From Bacteroidota bacterium (lineage in GTDB: Bacteria > Bacteroidota > Bacteroidia > Bacteroidales > UBA12077), in NCBI GenBank assembly GCA_020444275.1, contig JAHLLG010000004.1:62001-126000 (forward strand): 64,000 nucleotides of DNA. Reading direction: 5' to 3'. The position numbers were made by a program, and so were the translations under genes. Positions 55,256-64,000 of this stretch are shown here, in pieces (positions within the stretch are counted from its first letter, which is position 1; the number at the start of each line of letters is the position of its first letter). Below the pieces are notes generated by a model. The model saw only the letters and a program-made list of their open reading frames with translations, searched no databases and had not been told where the DNA came from.

Positions 55256-57886
55256 ATGAAAAGTTACAAATATTTACTCTTATTATTTCTAGCAATTATC
55301 ATATTTGGTAATTCATATGCGCAGAAATATAAATATAGTGGAAAGATATTTGATTCAAATAAAAACCCTTTATATTATGCTGCAGTTAATTTGAAAGGTA
55401 CAGCCATTTATGATTTAACAGACGAGGATGGTCAGTATACTTTAAAAGATATCGTTCCCGGAAAGTATACCTTATATGTAACAATTCTTGGATACCAAAA
55501 CATTGAAAAGGAAATTGAGATTACCAAGGATTATGTAGAGCAAAATTTTTATTTACAAGAATCTACCTTAGCCTTAGATGAGGTTGTTGTTACCGCTAAA
55601 GTATCACAAAGTAAAGAAGGTAGTACTACATATAAAATAGGTACAGATGCTATTCAACAAATACAACCAATAAGTGTAAGCGATATACTCCAGTTAGTGC
55701 CAGGTAACCAGGTGAGTTCTTCTAACTTGAACGGAATGGCGCAAGCTGACTTGAGAAATGCCGGAGATTATACAGATATAAATTCATTTGGAACAGCTGT
55801 TATTGTTGATGGGAATCAACTTAGTAACGATGGCAATATGCAAACCGAAGGGTTTGTTGAAACCGCAAATAAGGGGATTGATTTACGTGAAATTTCTGCG
55901 GCCAATATCGAATCGGTAGAGGTAGTTTCTGGTGTACCTAGTGCAAAATATGGTAATATTACATCTGGTGCCATTATTATAAAACGAAAAGCAGGGTATA
56001 CACCTTATCATTTTAGCTTTAACAGCACACCGAATTCTTATCAGTTAGGCGTAAACAAAGGATTCAAACTTAAAAATGGCGGATTCTTAAATGCTGATGG
56101 AGACTATACCTATTCTAATAGTCAGGCAACTTCGAGAAAAAGATATTATCAACGAATTAACGCGGGGCTTCGATGGACTAAAGAACTTTCGGAAGATTTG
56201 GAGTGGAATAATAATGTTTACGTTAGATATGGATTAAGTTTTGACGGACAACGAAAAGATCCCGATGAAATAGTTGTAAATACCGAAATGGAGAACGAAA
56301 GTCACAACTTTACTTTTTCAACCAATGGTAGTTTAAATCTTTTTGGTACTACAAGTTATTCAGTAAATGCTAATTATTCTAACCAGTATTCATACAGAAT
56401 GTCAACAGAGGCAGGTCCGATTCCTATTATTGAGTCATTGGAAGAAGGTACATATGTAACAAACTTTTCGCCAATTACTTTTCAGCAAAGAACAGAAACT
56501 TATGGTGAACCAGTGAACATCAATGGTAATATCGATGCAAATCAAACTTTTAAAACATATGGTTTCAGACATAATACAAGTATAGGTCTTTCGTATACTT
56601 ACAATAAAAATTTCGGAAAAGGTCGTGTAATGGACGATGAAAATAATGCAGCAACTGCAATGGCAGGTGCACGTGATATGAATTTTTATAATGTTCCGGC
56701 ATCGGTTGTTTACTCTGCATATTTTCAAGATGATATTTGTCTGGATAAAGAAAATTCAAACCACCTGATAAAAGTTGGATTGCGTTACGACAACATGTTG
56801 GAGAAGTATAATTTATTATCTCCTCGTTTGTCTTTTTCAGGACGATATTTTGAAAAATACCGGGTTCGATTGGCTTATGGTATTTCGTATCGAACACCAT
56901 CGATGCTTCAGTTATATCCGGGTCCAAAATATTTTGATGTAATTAATTTAAATCATTACTCAGAAGAAGATATACGTTCATTAGCTGTAGTAACCACCTA
57001 TATTTATCAACCTACTTACGAAAATTTAAAACCATCAAAAGGTACCACATTAGAAGGTGGGTTCGATTTTGAGAATAATGGATTAAGTGTTCGATTAACT
57101 GGATTTTATAAGGAAATTAAAGATGGTATAGCAACGAACGATCAATTGTTAACGTTTGATAAAGTAGTATGGGAAGCTGTTGATGAAACTCCGGGAACTG
57201 TTCCTGTGGTGCAACCAACAGATAGTATTGTAAGAGTATCTTCTAACTTCAATACGTTTGCCAATACAATTACCACAAGAACAAGAGGTTTAGAGCTTTC
57301 TGCCAATTTCCCCAAAATTAAGGCCACAAATACAACCATCAATTTTTCAGGAAGTTATTTGAAAACAACATCCGAGAATGATGACCTAAAATTGCGTTCA
57401 TCTGCATCTTTAACTGGTGCATCAGAAAACAGGTATGGCGTATATGAGCAGGCTGCTTATACAACCTATACATGTAGATCGAATTTAACCATTGCTCAAC
57501 ATATTCCGCAAATAAAATTAATGATTACGCTTATAACAGAAGTTAACTGGTTATATAAAAGAGAAGTTGAGGATTATCCGAGTCCTTATCCGGTAGGATA
57601 TTATAGTATTGATGGTTCATATAACGATATTCCTGAAAGTGAAAGAACAAATGAAGCGTATGCGGATTTGTATTACTCAAGAGAATTTCTTGAAAGAACT
57701 CCAACACCAACGTATTTTAATTTTCATATTCAGGTAAGAAAAGAAACTAAACAAGGACATAGTTTTTCGTTCTACGCAAACAACTTTTTATGGTATAATC
57801 CCACCTATGAGGATGATTTAAACAATTCTATAGTTGAACTTAACTCTAGAGTAACATTCGGAATAGGTTTCAATTTTAAAATATAA
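55256..57886 (+). CDS. TonB-dependent receptor with carboxypeptidase-regulatory-like domain
   Basis: 876 residues. Signal peptide (cleavage near SYAQ), CarboxypepD_reg-like domain (about 23-110), plug domain (about 120-215; LQLVPGNQVSSS, ISAANIESVEVVSGVPSAKYGNITSGAIIIK) and a 22-stranded barrel ending in an aromatic strand. It imports a TonB-energised ligand across the outer membrane. There is no SusD gene next to it, so it is not a typical glycan PUL receptor. The genes that follow point to iron or heme. Confidence 0.93.
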   Translation: MKSYKYLLLLFLAIIIFGNSYAQKYKYSGKIFDSNKNPLYYAAVNLKGTAIYDLTDEDGQYTLKDIVPGKYTLYVTILGYQNIEKEIEITKDYVEQNFYLQESTLALDEVVVTAKVSQSKEGSTTYKIGTDAIQQIQPISVSDILQLVPGNQVSSSNLNGMAQADLRNAGDYTDINSFGTAVIVDGNQLSNDGNMQTEGFVETANKGIDLREISAANIESVEVVSGVPSAKYGNITSGAIIIKRKAGYTPYHFSFNSTPNSYQLGVNKGFKLKNGGFLNADGDYTYSNSQATSRKRYYQRINAGLRWTKELSEDLEWNNNVYVRYGLSFDGQRKDPDEIVVNTEMENESHNFTFSTNGSLNLFGTTSYSVNANYSNQYSYRMSTEAGPIPIIESLEEGTYVTNFSPITFQQRTETYGEPVNINGNIDANQTFKTYGFRHNTSIGLSYTYNKNFGKGRVMDDENNAATAMAGARDMNFYNVPASVVYSAYFQDDICLDKENSNHLIKVGLRYDNMLEKYNLLSPRLSFSGRYFEKYRVRLAYGISYRTPSMLQLYPGPKYFDVINLNHYSEEDIRSLAVVTTYIYQPTYENLKPSKGTTLEGGFDFENNGLSVRLTGFYKEIKDGIATNDQLLTFDKVVWEAVDETPGTVPVVQPTDSIVRVSSNFNTFANTITTRTRGLELSANFPKIKATNTTINFSGSYLKTTSENDDLKLRSSASLTGASENRYGVYEQAAYTTYTCRSNLTIAQHIPQIKLMITLITEVNWLYKREVEDYPSPYPVGYYSIDGSYNDIPESERTNEAYADLYYSREFLERTPTPTYFNFHIQVRKETKQGHSFSFYANNFLWYNPTYEDDLNNSIVELNSRVTFGIGFNFKI

Positions 57887-57922
57887 ATCAATTAAATAAT
57901 TTTTTAACTAAACCTAATTACT

Positions 57923-59176
57923 ATGAAAAACAAATTAAAAGTATTATTAAGTGCAACATTGATGTCAATTATCGCACTGGCTTTTGTGGCTTGCGACGAC
58001 GATGAAGTAGAATTAGCAAGTCTTTATGTAACAGTAGATGTGGCAGATTCGTTCTCAGGACTATCAGTATCTGACATGTATGTTTACGTAACCAATACAG
58101 TTGATGGAGGTGTTGATTCGGCTTTAACTGATGCTTCGGGTATTGCTACTTTTCTTGATATGGCACCGGGCACCTACAATGTTTCTGCTACAATGGAATT
58201 AACTGCAGAAGAAGCAGGTGCAGCGTCTGGATACTACGAAGAAATGACATTAAATGCTGTTGAAAACAATGTTGAATTGTTAGGAGGTTTTGAGCAAGAA
58301 ACAACAATTACGCTTGACGGTGAAGCTTCAAGTAGCCTGGTAATTAAAGAGTTTTATTACAGTGGAGCAAACGATCCAACATATTCAATCTTATTTAAAG
58401 ATCAGTTTGTTGAAATTTACAATAATTCCGACGAAGTTGTTTATGCTGATGGTCTATATATAGCAAATTTAGCTCCTTCTACTTCAGGCAGCGATGCTAA
58501 TGATGTGCCTTTAGGATTAGACTTAACAGAGTATGTGTATGCACAAAAAATATTAAGAGTACCTGGAAGCGGAACAGAAAATCCAATTCAACCAGGGGAA
58601 AGTATTGTAATCTGTTTAAATGCTGTTGATTATACAAACGGAGGCGCAAACGCTGATATCTCTGTTGATTTAAGCGATGCGGATTTTGAAACTTATGCAG
58701 TTGATTGGTTAGAGTCTTTAGGAAGAACAGGAAATGCTTATTTCGATCTTGACAACGTTGATGTTCCTAATATGGAATGTATTTATCTAAATATTGAGAA
58801 CTATGGCTGGTTCAACTTTACTACAGAAGGTGCTAGTGTGGCAATTTTCAGAAACGATAACTTTACTGTTGAAACAGTAGTAGATCCAAGGGTTGAAACT
58901 CCGGTTTATTCCAATTATATGGTAAAAATTGCTGTTGATGATATTATTGACGGTATTGATATGATGGTTAATGCGGAAACAGGTGATTTCAAACGATTAC
59001 CTTCAAGTGTTGACGCCGGATTTAACTATGTTGAAGGAACTGCTTATACAAGTCAGAGTGTAAGAAGAAAAGTGGCTAAAGAAGTTGATGGCCGTAAAAT
59101 TCTACAAGATACAAACAACAGTACGAACGATTTTGAAGTAATCGATTTAGCTACACCAGGTAGCTTCGGAAATTAA
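57923..59176 (+). CDS. DUF4876 lipoprotein
   Basis: 417 residues. A lipoprotein signal (LSATLMSIIALAFVAC) followed by a Cna-B-like/CarboxypepD-type sandwich (about 30-120) and a lamin-tail-like region (about 140-290; SSLVIKEFYYSG, FVEIYNNSDEVVYADGLYI). I recall it as DUF4876, a family commonly found directly after TonB receptors of this type. It is probably an outer-membrane-associated ligand-binding partner. Confidence 0.8.
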   Translation: MKNKLKVLLSATLMSIIALAFVACDDDEVELASLYVTVDVADSFSGLSVSDMYVYVTNTVDGGVDSALTDASGIATFLDMAPGTYNVSATMELTAEEAGAASGYYEEMTLNAVENNVELLGGFEQETTITLDGEASSSLVIKEFYYSGANDPTYSILFKDQFVEIYNNSDEVVYADGLYIANLAPSTSGSDANDVPLGLDLTEYVYAQKILRVPGSGTENPIQPGESIVICLNAVDYTNGGANADISVDLSDADFETYAVDWLESLGRTGNAYFDLDNVDVPNMECIYLNIENYGWFNFTTEGASVAIFRNDNFTVETVVDPRVETPVYSNYMVKIAVDDIIDGIDMMVNAETGDFKRLPSSVDAGFNYVEGTAYTSQSVRRKVAKEVDGRKILQDTNNSTNDFEVIDLATPGSFGN

Positions 59177-59184
59177 TAATATTA

Positions 59185-59214
59185 AAGGTTGTCCTGTAAA
59201 AGGGACAACCTTAA
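59185..59214 (+). terminator. Intergenic hairpin inside the operon
   Basis: AAGGTTGTCC (59185-59194) pairs with GGACAACCTT (59203-59212). The T tail is poor, so attenuation or mRNA stability is as likely as termination. Confidence 0.6.
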
Positions 59215-59229
59215 TTCAAATTTCTTAAT

Positions 59230-60777
59230 ATGAAAAAATTATTGCTCATTTTATTCATTCAGTTTTTTGGTACAGCTCTTATGGCAGCTGATACTACTCA
59301 GGTTGAAAATAATTTGATCTCAAATACAAATCGAAGATTTTATTTAGATGAACAACTTGAGGTATATAAATATTTACCTTCTAACTTGTGGTTATGGGAT
59401 AATGGAGATTTCTCCTCAATATCTTTTAAAGGATTACTTGATGAAGGTAACTTTAAAACTGTTGATGATTTTGATAAAAACGAGCAGTTCTCTTTTAAAA
59501 GCGAATCGGTTCAATCATTTAACAAAACCGGATGGCGATTTTATGGAAACTTTACGTTGAACTTATCTAACCATGATAATGCAGACTGGAACCTGGGATA
59601 TGAGAAATCAGAAATTGGCAATCCGTACCGTTTGATTACTCAGCGAAATGGAGATTTTAATGTGAAACATTACGGTTTGCAGGGTATTATGAATAAGAAC
59701 TTAGGTGATAAATTTTCAGTGGGCTTTGGAATTAAATATCATGGAGATCTGTATTTTAGATTAAGCGATACACGTAACGAATTTTATAATCTAACCATGG
59801 AGGTAACCGGAGCTGTAAATTATCTGATGAAAGAAAATAAGTATATTTCGTTAGGTGTTTCATATTATTATCGTAAGGCGTCGCCGCAATATATAAATCA
59901 GTATAAAACGAACGGGCCCGAATACTATTTATACATTAACGAAGGGTTAGGAGATTTTAATCAGGTTGAGATGAGTGAGAATATGTATAAGAAAAATCAA
60001 AATCCTAAATACTATCTTAGTTATTTTTCAGGTGAAAAGAATAAATTTTCTATCGCATATTCTGCTTATATAGGAAATGAACATTGGGATTATAAAATTA
60101 CATCAACTCTTACCGAAACAGACCAGGAATTATATAAATACGAATATTTTAGTAACGAATTAATTACTTCTTATTTAGTAAATAAAGAAAATTATAAAAA
60201 CTTTAACCTGATAGAGGCAAAGTATATTGATGGTACAGGTTTTAAGAACAGAGGAATTTTTCAAAAAACATTCACTTATAGTGGGCTAAACCTGAAGGGA
60301 ACTTCAAAATTGATACAACCTAAATCAAATCTTTTTTATTTAAGCGTTATATCTGTCGATTTCGAAAATATAAGTAAAAAAGATATGGTTTATGCACAGC
60401 AAATAGCTTATACTAATGTGAATACAAATATTAAAACAGGTTATTTATTACAAGTAAACACAAAAAACAGAATAGCTTTTGATATTGAAGGAAGCTACAA
60501 GTACAATTTATCTTATACTCATGATGTGGTATCGGCAGGATCTAAAATGTACACCTTAAACTTAGCATATAACGAAATTGCATATCATTCTGCAAATTAC
60601 TATACAATTGGAGGGCAGGTAAAATGGTTTAAACAAATGCCAAAACTTGGAACAGAGTTTTTGGTTAAATACTATTACTTAACTCCAACAGATGTGAAAT
60701 TTTCAAATGAATATTCACTGATAACTGATAAGAAGTACAGATACTTCTGGGAAGCAAGTCTAAACTTTTACTTTTAA
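59230..60777 (+). CDS. DUF6850-type outer membrane beta-barrel protein
   Basis: 515 residues with a signal peptide (cleavage near ALMAAD) and a barrel of aromatic amphipathic strands ending in ASLNFYF. I assign it from memory to the DUF6850 barrel family, seen beside DUF4876 genes. It may assist ligand uptake or form a second outer-membrane channel. 12 nt before the ChaN-like gene. Confidence 0.7.
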   Translation: MKKLLLILFIQFFGTALMAADTTQVENNLISNTNRRFYLDEQLEVYKYLPSNLWLWDNGDFSSISFKGLLDEGNFKTVDDFDKNEQFSFKSESVQSFNKTGWRFYGNFTLNLSNHDNADWNLGYEKSEIGNPYRLITQRNGDFNVKHYGLQGIMNKNLGDKFSVGFGIKYHGDLYFRLSDTRNEFYNLTMEVTGAVNYLMKENKYISLGVSYYYRKASPQYINQYKTNGPEYYLYINEGLGDFNQVEMSENMYKKNQNPKYYLSYFSGEKNKFSIAYSAYIGNEHWDYKITSTLTETDQELYKYEYFSNELITSYLVNKENYKNFNLIEAKYIDGTGFKNRGIFQKTFTYSGLNLKGTSKLIQPKSNLFYLSVISVDFENISKKDMVYAQQIAYTNVNTNIKTGYLLQVNTKNRIAFDIEGSYKYNLSYTHDVVSAGSKMYTLNLAYNEIAYHSANYYTIGGQVKWFKQMPKLGTEFLVKYYYLTPTDVKFSNEYSLITDKKYRYFWEASLNFYF

Positions 60778-60789
60778 AAATTATATACA

Positions 60790-61746
60790 ATGAAAAAATT
60801 AACAAGTATTATATTAATATCCATAGTATTACTAAATACATCTTTTGCTAAAAAGGATAAAGATAAAAACACAGAAAAAACATACACGTCAGATTTACCA
60901 GCTTATGTAATATATAATTCAGAAGGAGAAAAGGTAACTTTTTCTGAAATGATGCAGGAGCTTTATAAGCACGACATCTGCTTATTTGGAGAAATGCATG
61001 ATGATCCTATTACACATTGGTTGGAAAAAATGGTAACCGAGGCAATGGTGCAGGAAAAAGGAAAGAACCTTGTTTTAGGTGGTGAAATGTGGGAAGCCGA
61101 TCAACAGTTATTAATGGATGAATTTATGATTCACGACCTGGTTGATAAAAAAGGGTATGTAGAAAGTGCTAAAAACTGGCCTAACTTCAGAGATTATAAA
61201 CCTTTGTTAGGTATTGCATTACGAAACGACCTTAAATTTGTGTGCACAAATATTCCACGTCGTTATGCAAAAGTAGTTTATAAAAAAGGAATAGAATATT
61301 TAGATAGCCTTCCGGAACAGGCATATCAGTATTTACCTCCAATGCCAATACATTTTGATTTAACGCAACCAGCCTATGCAAATATGATGAGCGTATTTGG
61401 TCCTGATGATAATCATCAAAAAGCATCAGCCGGAGCACCTCAAGCTATGATGGCTTATAAAGGGGCAAACTTGGTAAAAGCACAAGCCATTAAAGATGCA
61501 ACTATGGCATATAGAATTCTTGAAAATTGGGAAAAAGGGCAATATTTTTTGCATTATAATGGAACATATCACTCAAAATTTTACGATAGTATTTACTACT
61601 ATTTAAAATATTATAATCCTGAAGTTAATATTGTAACTATTCATACCTGGAGAATAGAAAACAATATGCAGTTACCGGAACAGGAAAACGCCGCAGATTT
61701 TAATATTATGATTCCAAACTCGATGCCCAAAACATACGATCAGTAG
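60790..61746 (+). CDS. ChaN-like (Tiki superfamily) heme/iron-binding protein
   Basis: 318 residues with a signal peptide (MKKLTSIILISIVLLNTSFA). The ChaN family (heme-binding uptake, EreA/ChaN-like fold) is recognised by FGEMHDDPITHWLEKMV, GGEMWEADQQLLMD and a C-terminal HYNGTYHSKFYDS. Family members bind heme or iron in the periplasm and Tiki-like relatives are metalloproteases. It is encoded between the uptake proteins and the M16 pair, supporting an iron or heme role. Confidence 0.85.
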   Translation: MKKLTSIILISIVLLNTSFAKKDKDKNTEKTYTSDLPAYVIYNSEGEKVTFSEMMQELYKHDICLFGEMHDDPITHWLEKMVTEAMVQEKGKNLVLGGEMWEADQQLLMDEFMIHDLVDKKGYVESAKNWPNFRDYKPLLGIALRNDLKFVCTNIPRRYAKVVYKKGIEYLDSLPEQAYQYLPPMPIHFDLTQPAYANMMSVFGPDDNHQKASAGAPQAMMAYKGANLVKAQAIKDATMAYRILENWEKGQYFLHYNGTYHSKFYDSIYYYLKYYNPEVNIVTIHTWRIENNMQLPEQENAADFNIMIPNSMPKTYDQ

Positions 61747-61836
61747 AGTTATAATAAACTGATAATCTTAAGTTAACAAATAAAATTTAAGTAAAAAAAT
61801 TACTTAAACTGGCGATAGCTTTAAAAAAAATAAAAT

Positions 61837-63156
61837 ATGAAGAAAATAATTGTAATTGCACTATTAATACTTCCATCTGTTCTTTTTGCTAAAAAGCAAC
61901 CTATGGCAGAATTTTTAGAGTATGATTTAGAGAATGGCTTACATGTGATTATTTATCACGATGTTAATGAGCCAAACGTGGTTGTGGGAACCAAATATCA
62001 TGTGGGAGCAAAAAATGAAGAGGCAGACAGAACGGGTTTCGCACACTTCTTTGAACACTTACTTTTTCATGGAACAAAAAATATTCCTCAAGGAGAATTT
62101 GAAAATACAGTTATGAATGCAGGTGGTTATTGTAATGCATATACTAGTTACGATGTAACCTATTATTATCAACTACTGCCTGCTCACGAATATAAACTTG
62201 GGTTATGGGTCGAGTCAGAAAGAATGCTGCACCCAATAATTACAGAAGAAGGAATTAATCGTGAACGAGAGATCGTAAAAGAAGAAAAACGTATGCGTTA
62301 TGAAGGGAAACCTCTGGGAAATTCATACTACGATATGATGGGCGCAATGTTTACCTACGAAACCTACGGTCACAATATGATAGGCTCAATGGATGACCTT
62401 GATGCATCATCGATAAAAGACTTTAAAGGCTTTTTTGAAAAATATTATGTTCCGAATAACGCTTGCCTCGTAGTAGCGGGTAATGTAGATATATTGGAAA
62501 CAAAAAAGTGGATTGAATATTACTTTAAGGATATTCCTAAAGGGAAAGAGGTGAAAAGACCTAAAGATTTTGGTGGTCCTTCAGGGAAAGAAAAAATTAT
62601 TGAAAAAACAGAAAAAGGGCTCAAAAAGACAGCTGTGTCGTTAAATTATTATGCTGTGCCTGAAACACATAGCGATGCACCGATAATGAACGTAATTGCG
62701 GCGATTTTATCGGGCGATAATACGTACTCATACTTTGATAAGGATATATTAGTGGATAGTGATACAATAATTCAGCACGTATCGGCAACAACAGAGCTTT
62801 GGGAAAAAGTTGGTGTTTTCAGAATAAAAGGGAAACTAAAAGTAGAAGGTCAGGAGCAACATTTAATATCAAAAGTTGAAGAGCAACTCGAGAGACTAAA
62901 AAATGAACCGGTTGACGACTACGTTTTACAGCAGGTAATTAATAGTTTCGAAGTAGGTTATACCGATTTTTACTTTCATGCCGAATCGCTGGCAGATATG
63001 ATTACAAATTACCACCATTTCTGGGGCGATGCAAACGAATTTAATAACGTGATTGAAAAATATACTAGTATAACAGCTAAAGACATTCAGAGAGTTGCCA
63101 AAAAATACTTTAATAAAGATAATCGGGTATCGATTATTTATCATCCTGAAAAATAA
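61837..63156 (+). CDS. M16 family zinc peptidase, catalytic subunit
   Basis: 439 residues with a signal peptide. The inverted zinc motif HFFEH (His70, Glu73, His74) and the third ligand region REREIVKEEKRMR are complete. M16B enzymes work as dimers with a partner that often lacks the motif. Here that partner is the next gene, 7 nt downstream. M16 peptidases degrade short or unfolded peptides. FusC in Pectobacterium does this to imported ferredoxin. Confidence 0.93.
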   Translation: MKKIIVIALLILPSVLFAKKQPMAEFLEYDLENGLHVIIYHDVNEPNVVVGTKYHVGAKNEEADRTGFAHFFEHLLFHGTKNIPQGEFENTVMNAGGYCNAYTSYDVTYYYQLLPAHEYKLGLWVESERMLHPIITEEGINREREIVKEEKRMRYEGKPLGNSYYDMMGAMFTYETYGHNMIGSMDDLDASSIKDFKGFFEKYYVPNNACLVVAGNVDILETKKWIEYYFKDIPKGKEVKRPKDFGGPSGKEKIIEKTEKGLKKTAVSLNYYAVPETHSDAPIMNVIAAILSGDNTYSYFDKDILVDSDTIIQHVSATTELWEKVGVFRIKGKLKVEGQEQHLISKVEEQLERLKNEPVDDYVLQQVINSFEVGYTDFYFHAESLADMITNYHHFWGDANEFNNVIEKYTSITAKDIQRVAKKYFNKDNRVSIIYHPEK

Positions 63157-63162
63157 ATTGTC

Positions 63163-64000
63163 ATGAGAAATATATTAATAACATTCGTTATATTATTCAC
63201 TGCTTTTTCAGTAAAAGCACAGATAGACAGGACACATGCACCAAATCCTGACAGCCCTAAAAAATTAGATGTTGGGGTTTTGATTCCAATCGAAATGGAT
63301 AACGGACTGCAAGTTTATTTGGCTCCTATTAAAAACTATCCAAAATTTACGCTTTCGGTTAATATTGAACAACCAAATATTTACGATGACGAAAGACAAG
63401 AGGAAAGTGGCATTTTAACAAAAGCATATTATAAAAAATTATCAGAGAAATATCCGAACGGGCAAATAGATTCTCTGGTAAGATTAAAAGGAGCAATGCT
63501 TTCGGCAACTACTCGTGGAGGAACTATTAAGGGAATGAATCGCGATATTGATGTTTTACTTGATCTATATACTGATTTATTATTCAATCCGCTAATTAAG
63601 GAAGAATACATTGAGGATAAGAAAGAACAATATAAGAAATCTCAGGAAAATAAAACTGAGCAAAGTTCTGTATTTAGTGATAAGCAGTTTGTTTTAGAAA
63701 GATTGGTTGACTCTTTACTTCATGGTGAGGCTAAGGAAGAGGAAAAAAAGAAAGAAATAATTCAAAATTACGACAATATTACCATTGAAGTTATAGAAGA
63801 TTTTATACAGAAAAGGATTGTTGCGAATAACTCGGTTATTGTTCTTATTGGAGATTTCTCTGAAAAGAATACGGCGAAATTAATGAAGAAATATTTCGGG
63901 AAATGGCAACAGGGAGAGCCTATTGAAAAAGAAATAGAACTTAAATCTTCCAAATCGGCAATAGAAAAAAGAAGGATAGTTGTTCTGGATAAACCGAATG
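63163..64000 (+). CDS. M16 family protein, non-catalytic subunit (partial)
   Basis: At least 279 residues, cut by the window edge. Signal peptide (cleavage near VKAQ). Where M16 enzymes have HxxEH after the EESGI-type loop, this protein reads EESGILTKAYYKKLSEKYP, so the zinc site is missing. It is likely the scaffolding half of a heterodimer with the upstream product. The start at 63163 gives an ideal signal peptide. Confidence 0.85.
   Translation, partial: MRNILITFVILFTAFSVKAQIDRTHAPNPDSPKKLDVGVLIPIEMDNGLQVYLAPIKNYPKFTLSVNIEQPNIYDDERQEESGILTKAYYKKLSEKYPNGQIDSLVRLKGAMLSATTRGGTIKGMNRDIDVLLDLYTDLLFNPLIKEEYIEDKKEQYKKSQENKTEQSSVFSDKQFVLERLVDSLLHGEAKEEEKKKEIIQNYDNITIEVIEDFIQKRIVANNSVIVLIGDFSEKNTAKLMKKYFGKWQQGEPIEKEIELKSSKSAIEKRRIVVLDKPN

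Noticed and set aside
55256-59176. A polysaccharide utilisation locus (SusC/SusD pair)
   Set aside because: The gene after the receptor is a DUF4876-type lipoprotein, not SusD, and no glycoside hydrolases are nearby.

Overview
The window is chromosomal DNA from a low-GC, anaerobic or facultatively anaerobic member of the Bacteroidota, most likely Bacteroidales/Marinilabiliales (the order is inferred). Evidence: type IX secretion (T9SS) C-terminal sorting domains, many AT-rich promoters of the Bacteroidota form TTTG-N20-TAnnTTTG, SusC/RagA-like receptor architecture, DUF6029/DUF4876/DUF6850/Omp28 families, and a cluster of ferredoxin-ATPases typical of strict anaerobes. I saw no rRNA, tRNA, CRISPR array, insertion sequence or prophage.

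Layout. 1-1.5 kb: end of a ComF-type phosphoribosyltransferase, a UbiX flavin prenyltransferase and a PorT-like barrel. 1.6-7.9 kb: secreted thioredoxin-fold proteins (a T9SS-sorted one, a TlpA, an Omp28) around a DUF6029 outer-membrane barrel, then two more T9SS-sorted proteins. 7.9-10.7 kb: sirtuin deacylase and DNA primase. 10.7-15.4 kb: a possible structured RNA, a giant beta-propeller sensor kinase and a LytTR regulator. 15.6-27.7 kb: secreted C1 protease, M28 peptidase, AsmA-like protein with a DsbA-like protein, a TlpA thioredoxin and an M49 peptidase. 28-34.8 kb: a GntR/SPFH/TolQ-like operon downstream of an exporter operon (TolC, HlyD, two ABC-2 permeases, no ATPase). 35.2-37.9 kb: two paralogous polytopic membrane proteins (DUF5692-like) and a Crp/Fnr regulator, with a perfect 20-bp FNR-like palindrome at an activator position.

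38.5-47 kb is the most interesting block. It is a long co-directional operon: DUF134 regulator, DUF5320-like protein, small zinc ribbon, two MTH1175/NifX-type (orange-protein-like) proteins, two ferredoxin-containing MinD-type ATPases, a CoA-disulfide-reductase-like flavoprotein, a metallo-beta-lactamase-fold protein, a DUF89 protein, a DUF4405 membrane protein, a CGGC protein and a corrinoid adenosyltransferase. Its core matches the anaerobe-specific ORP (orange protein) complex of Desulfovibrio. Here it sits behind a standard Bacteroidota promoter whose spacer holds a 14-bp palindrome, which suggests control by DUF134 rather than sigma-54.

47-54.7 kb: a second small TolQ-like protein, a LytS/LytTR two-component system, a propeller-HTH regulator and an M1 peptidase. 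55-64 kb: an operon of TonB-dependent receptor, DUF4876 lipoprotein, DUF6850 barrel, ChaN-like protein and a pair of M16 peptidases (active plus inactive). It reads as an iron, heme or protein-bound iron acquisition system; the last gene runs off the window.
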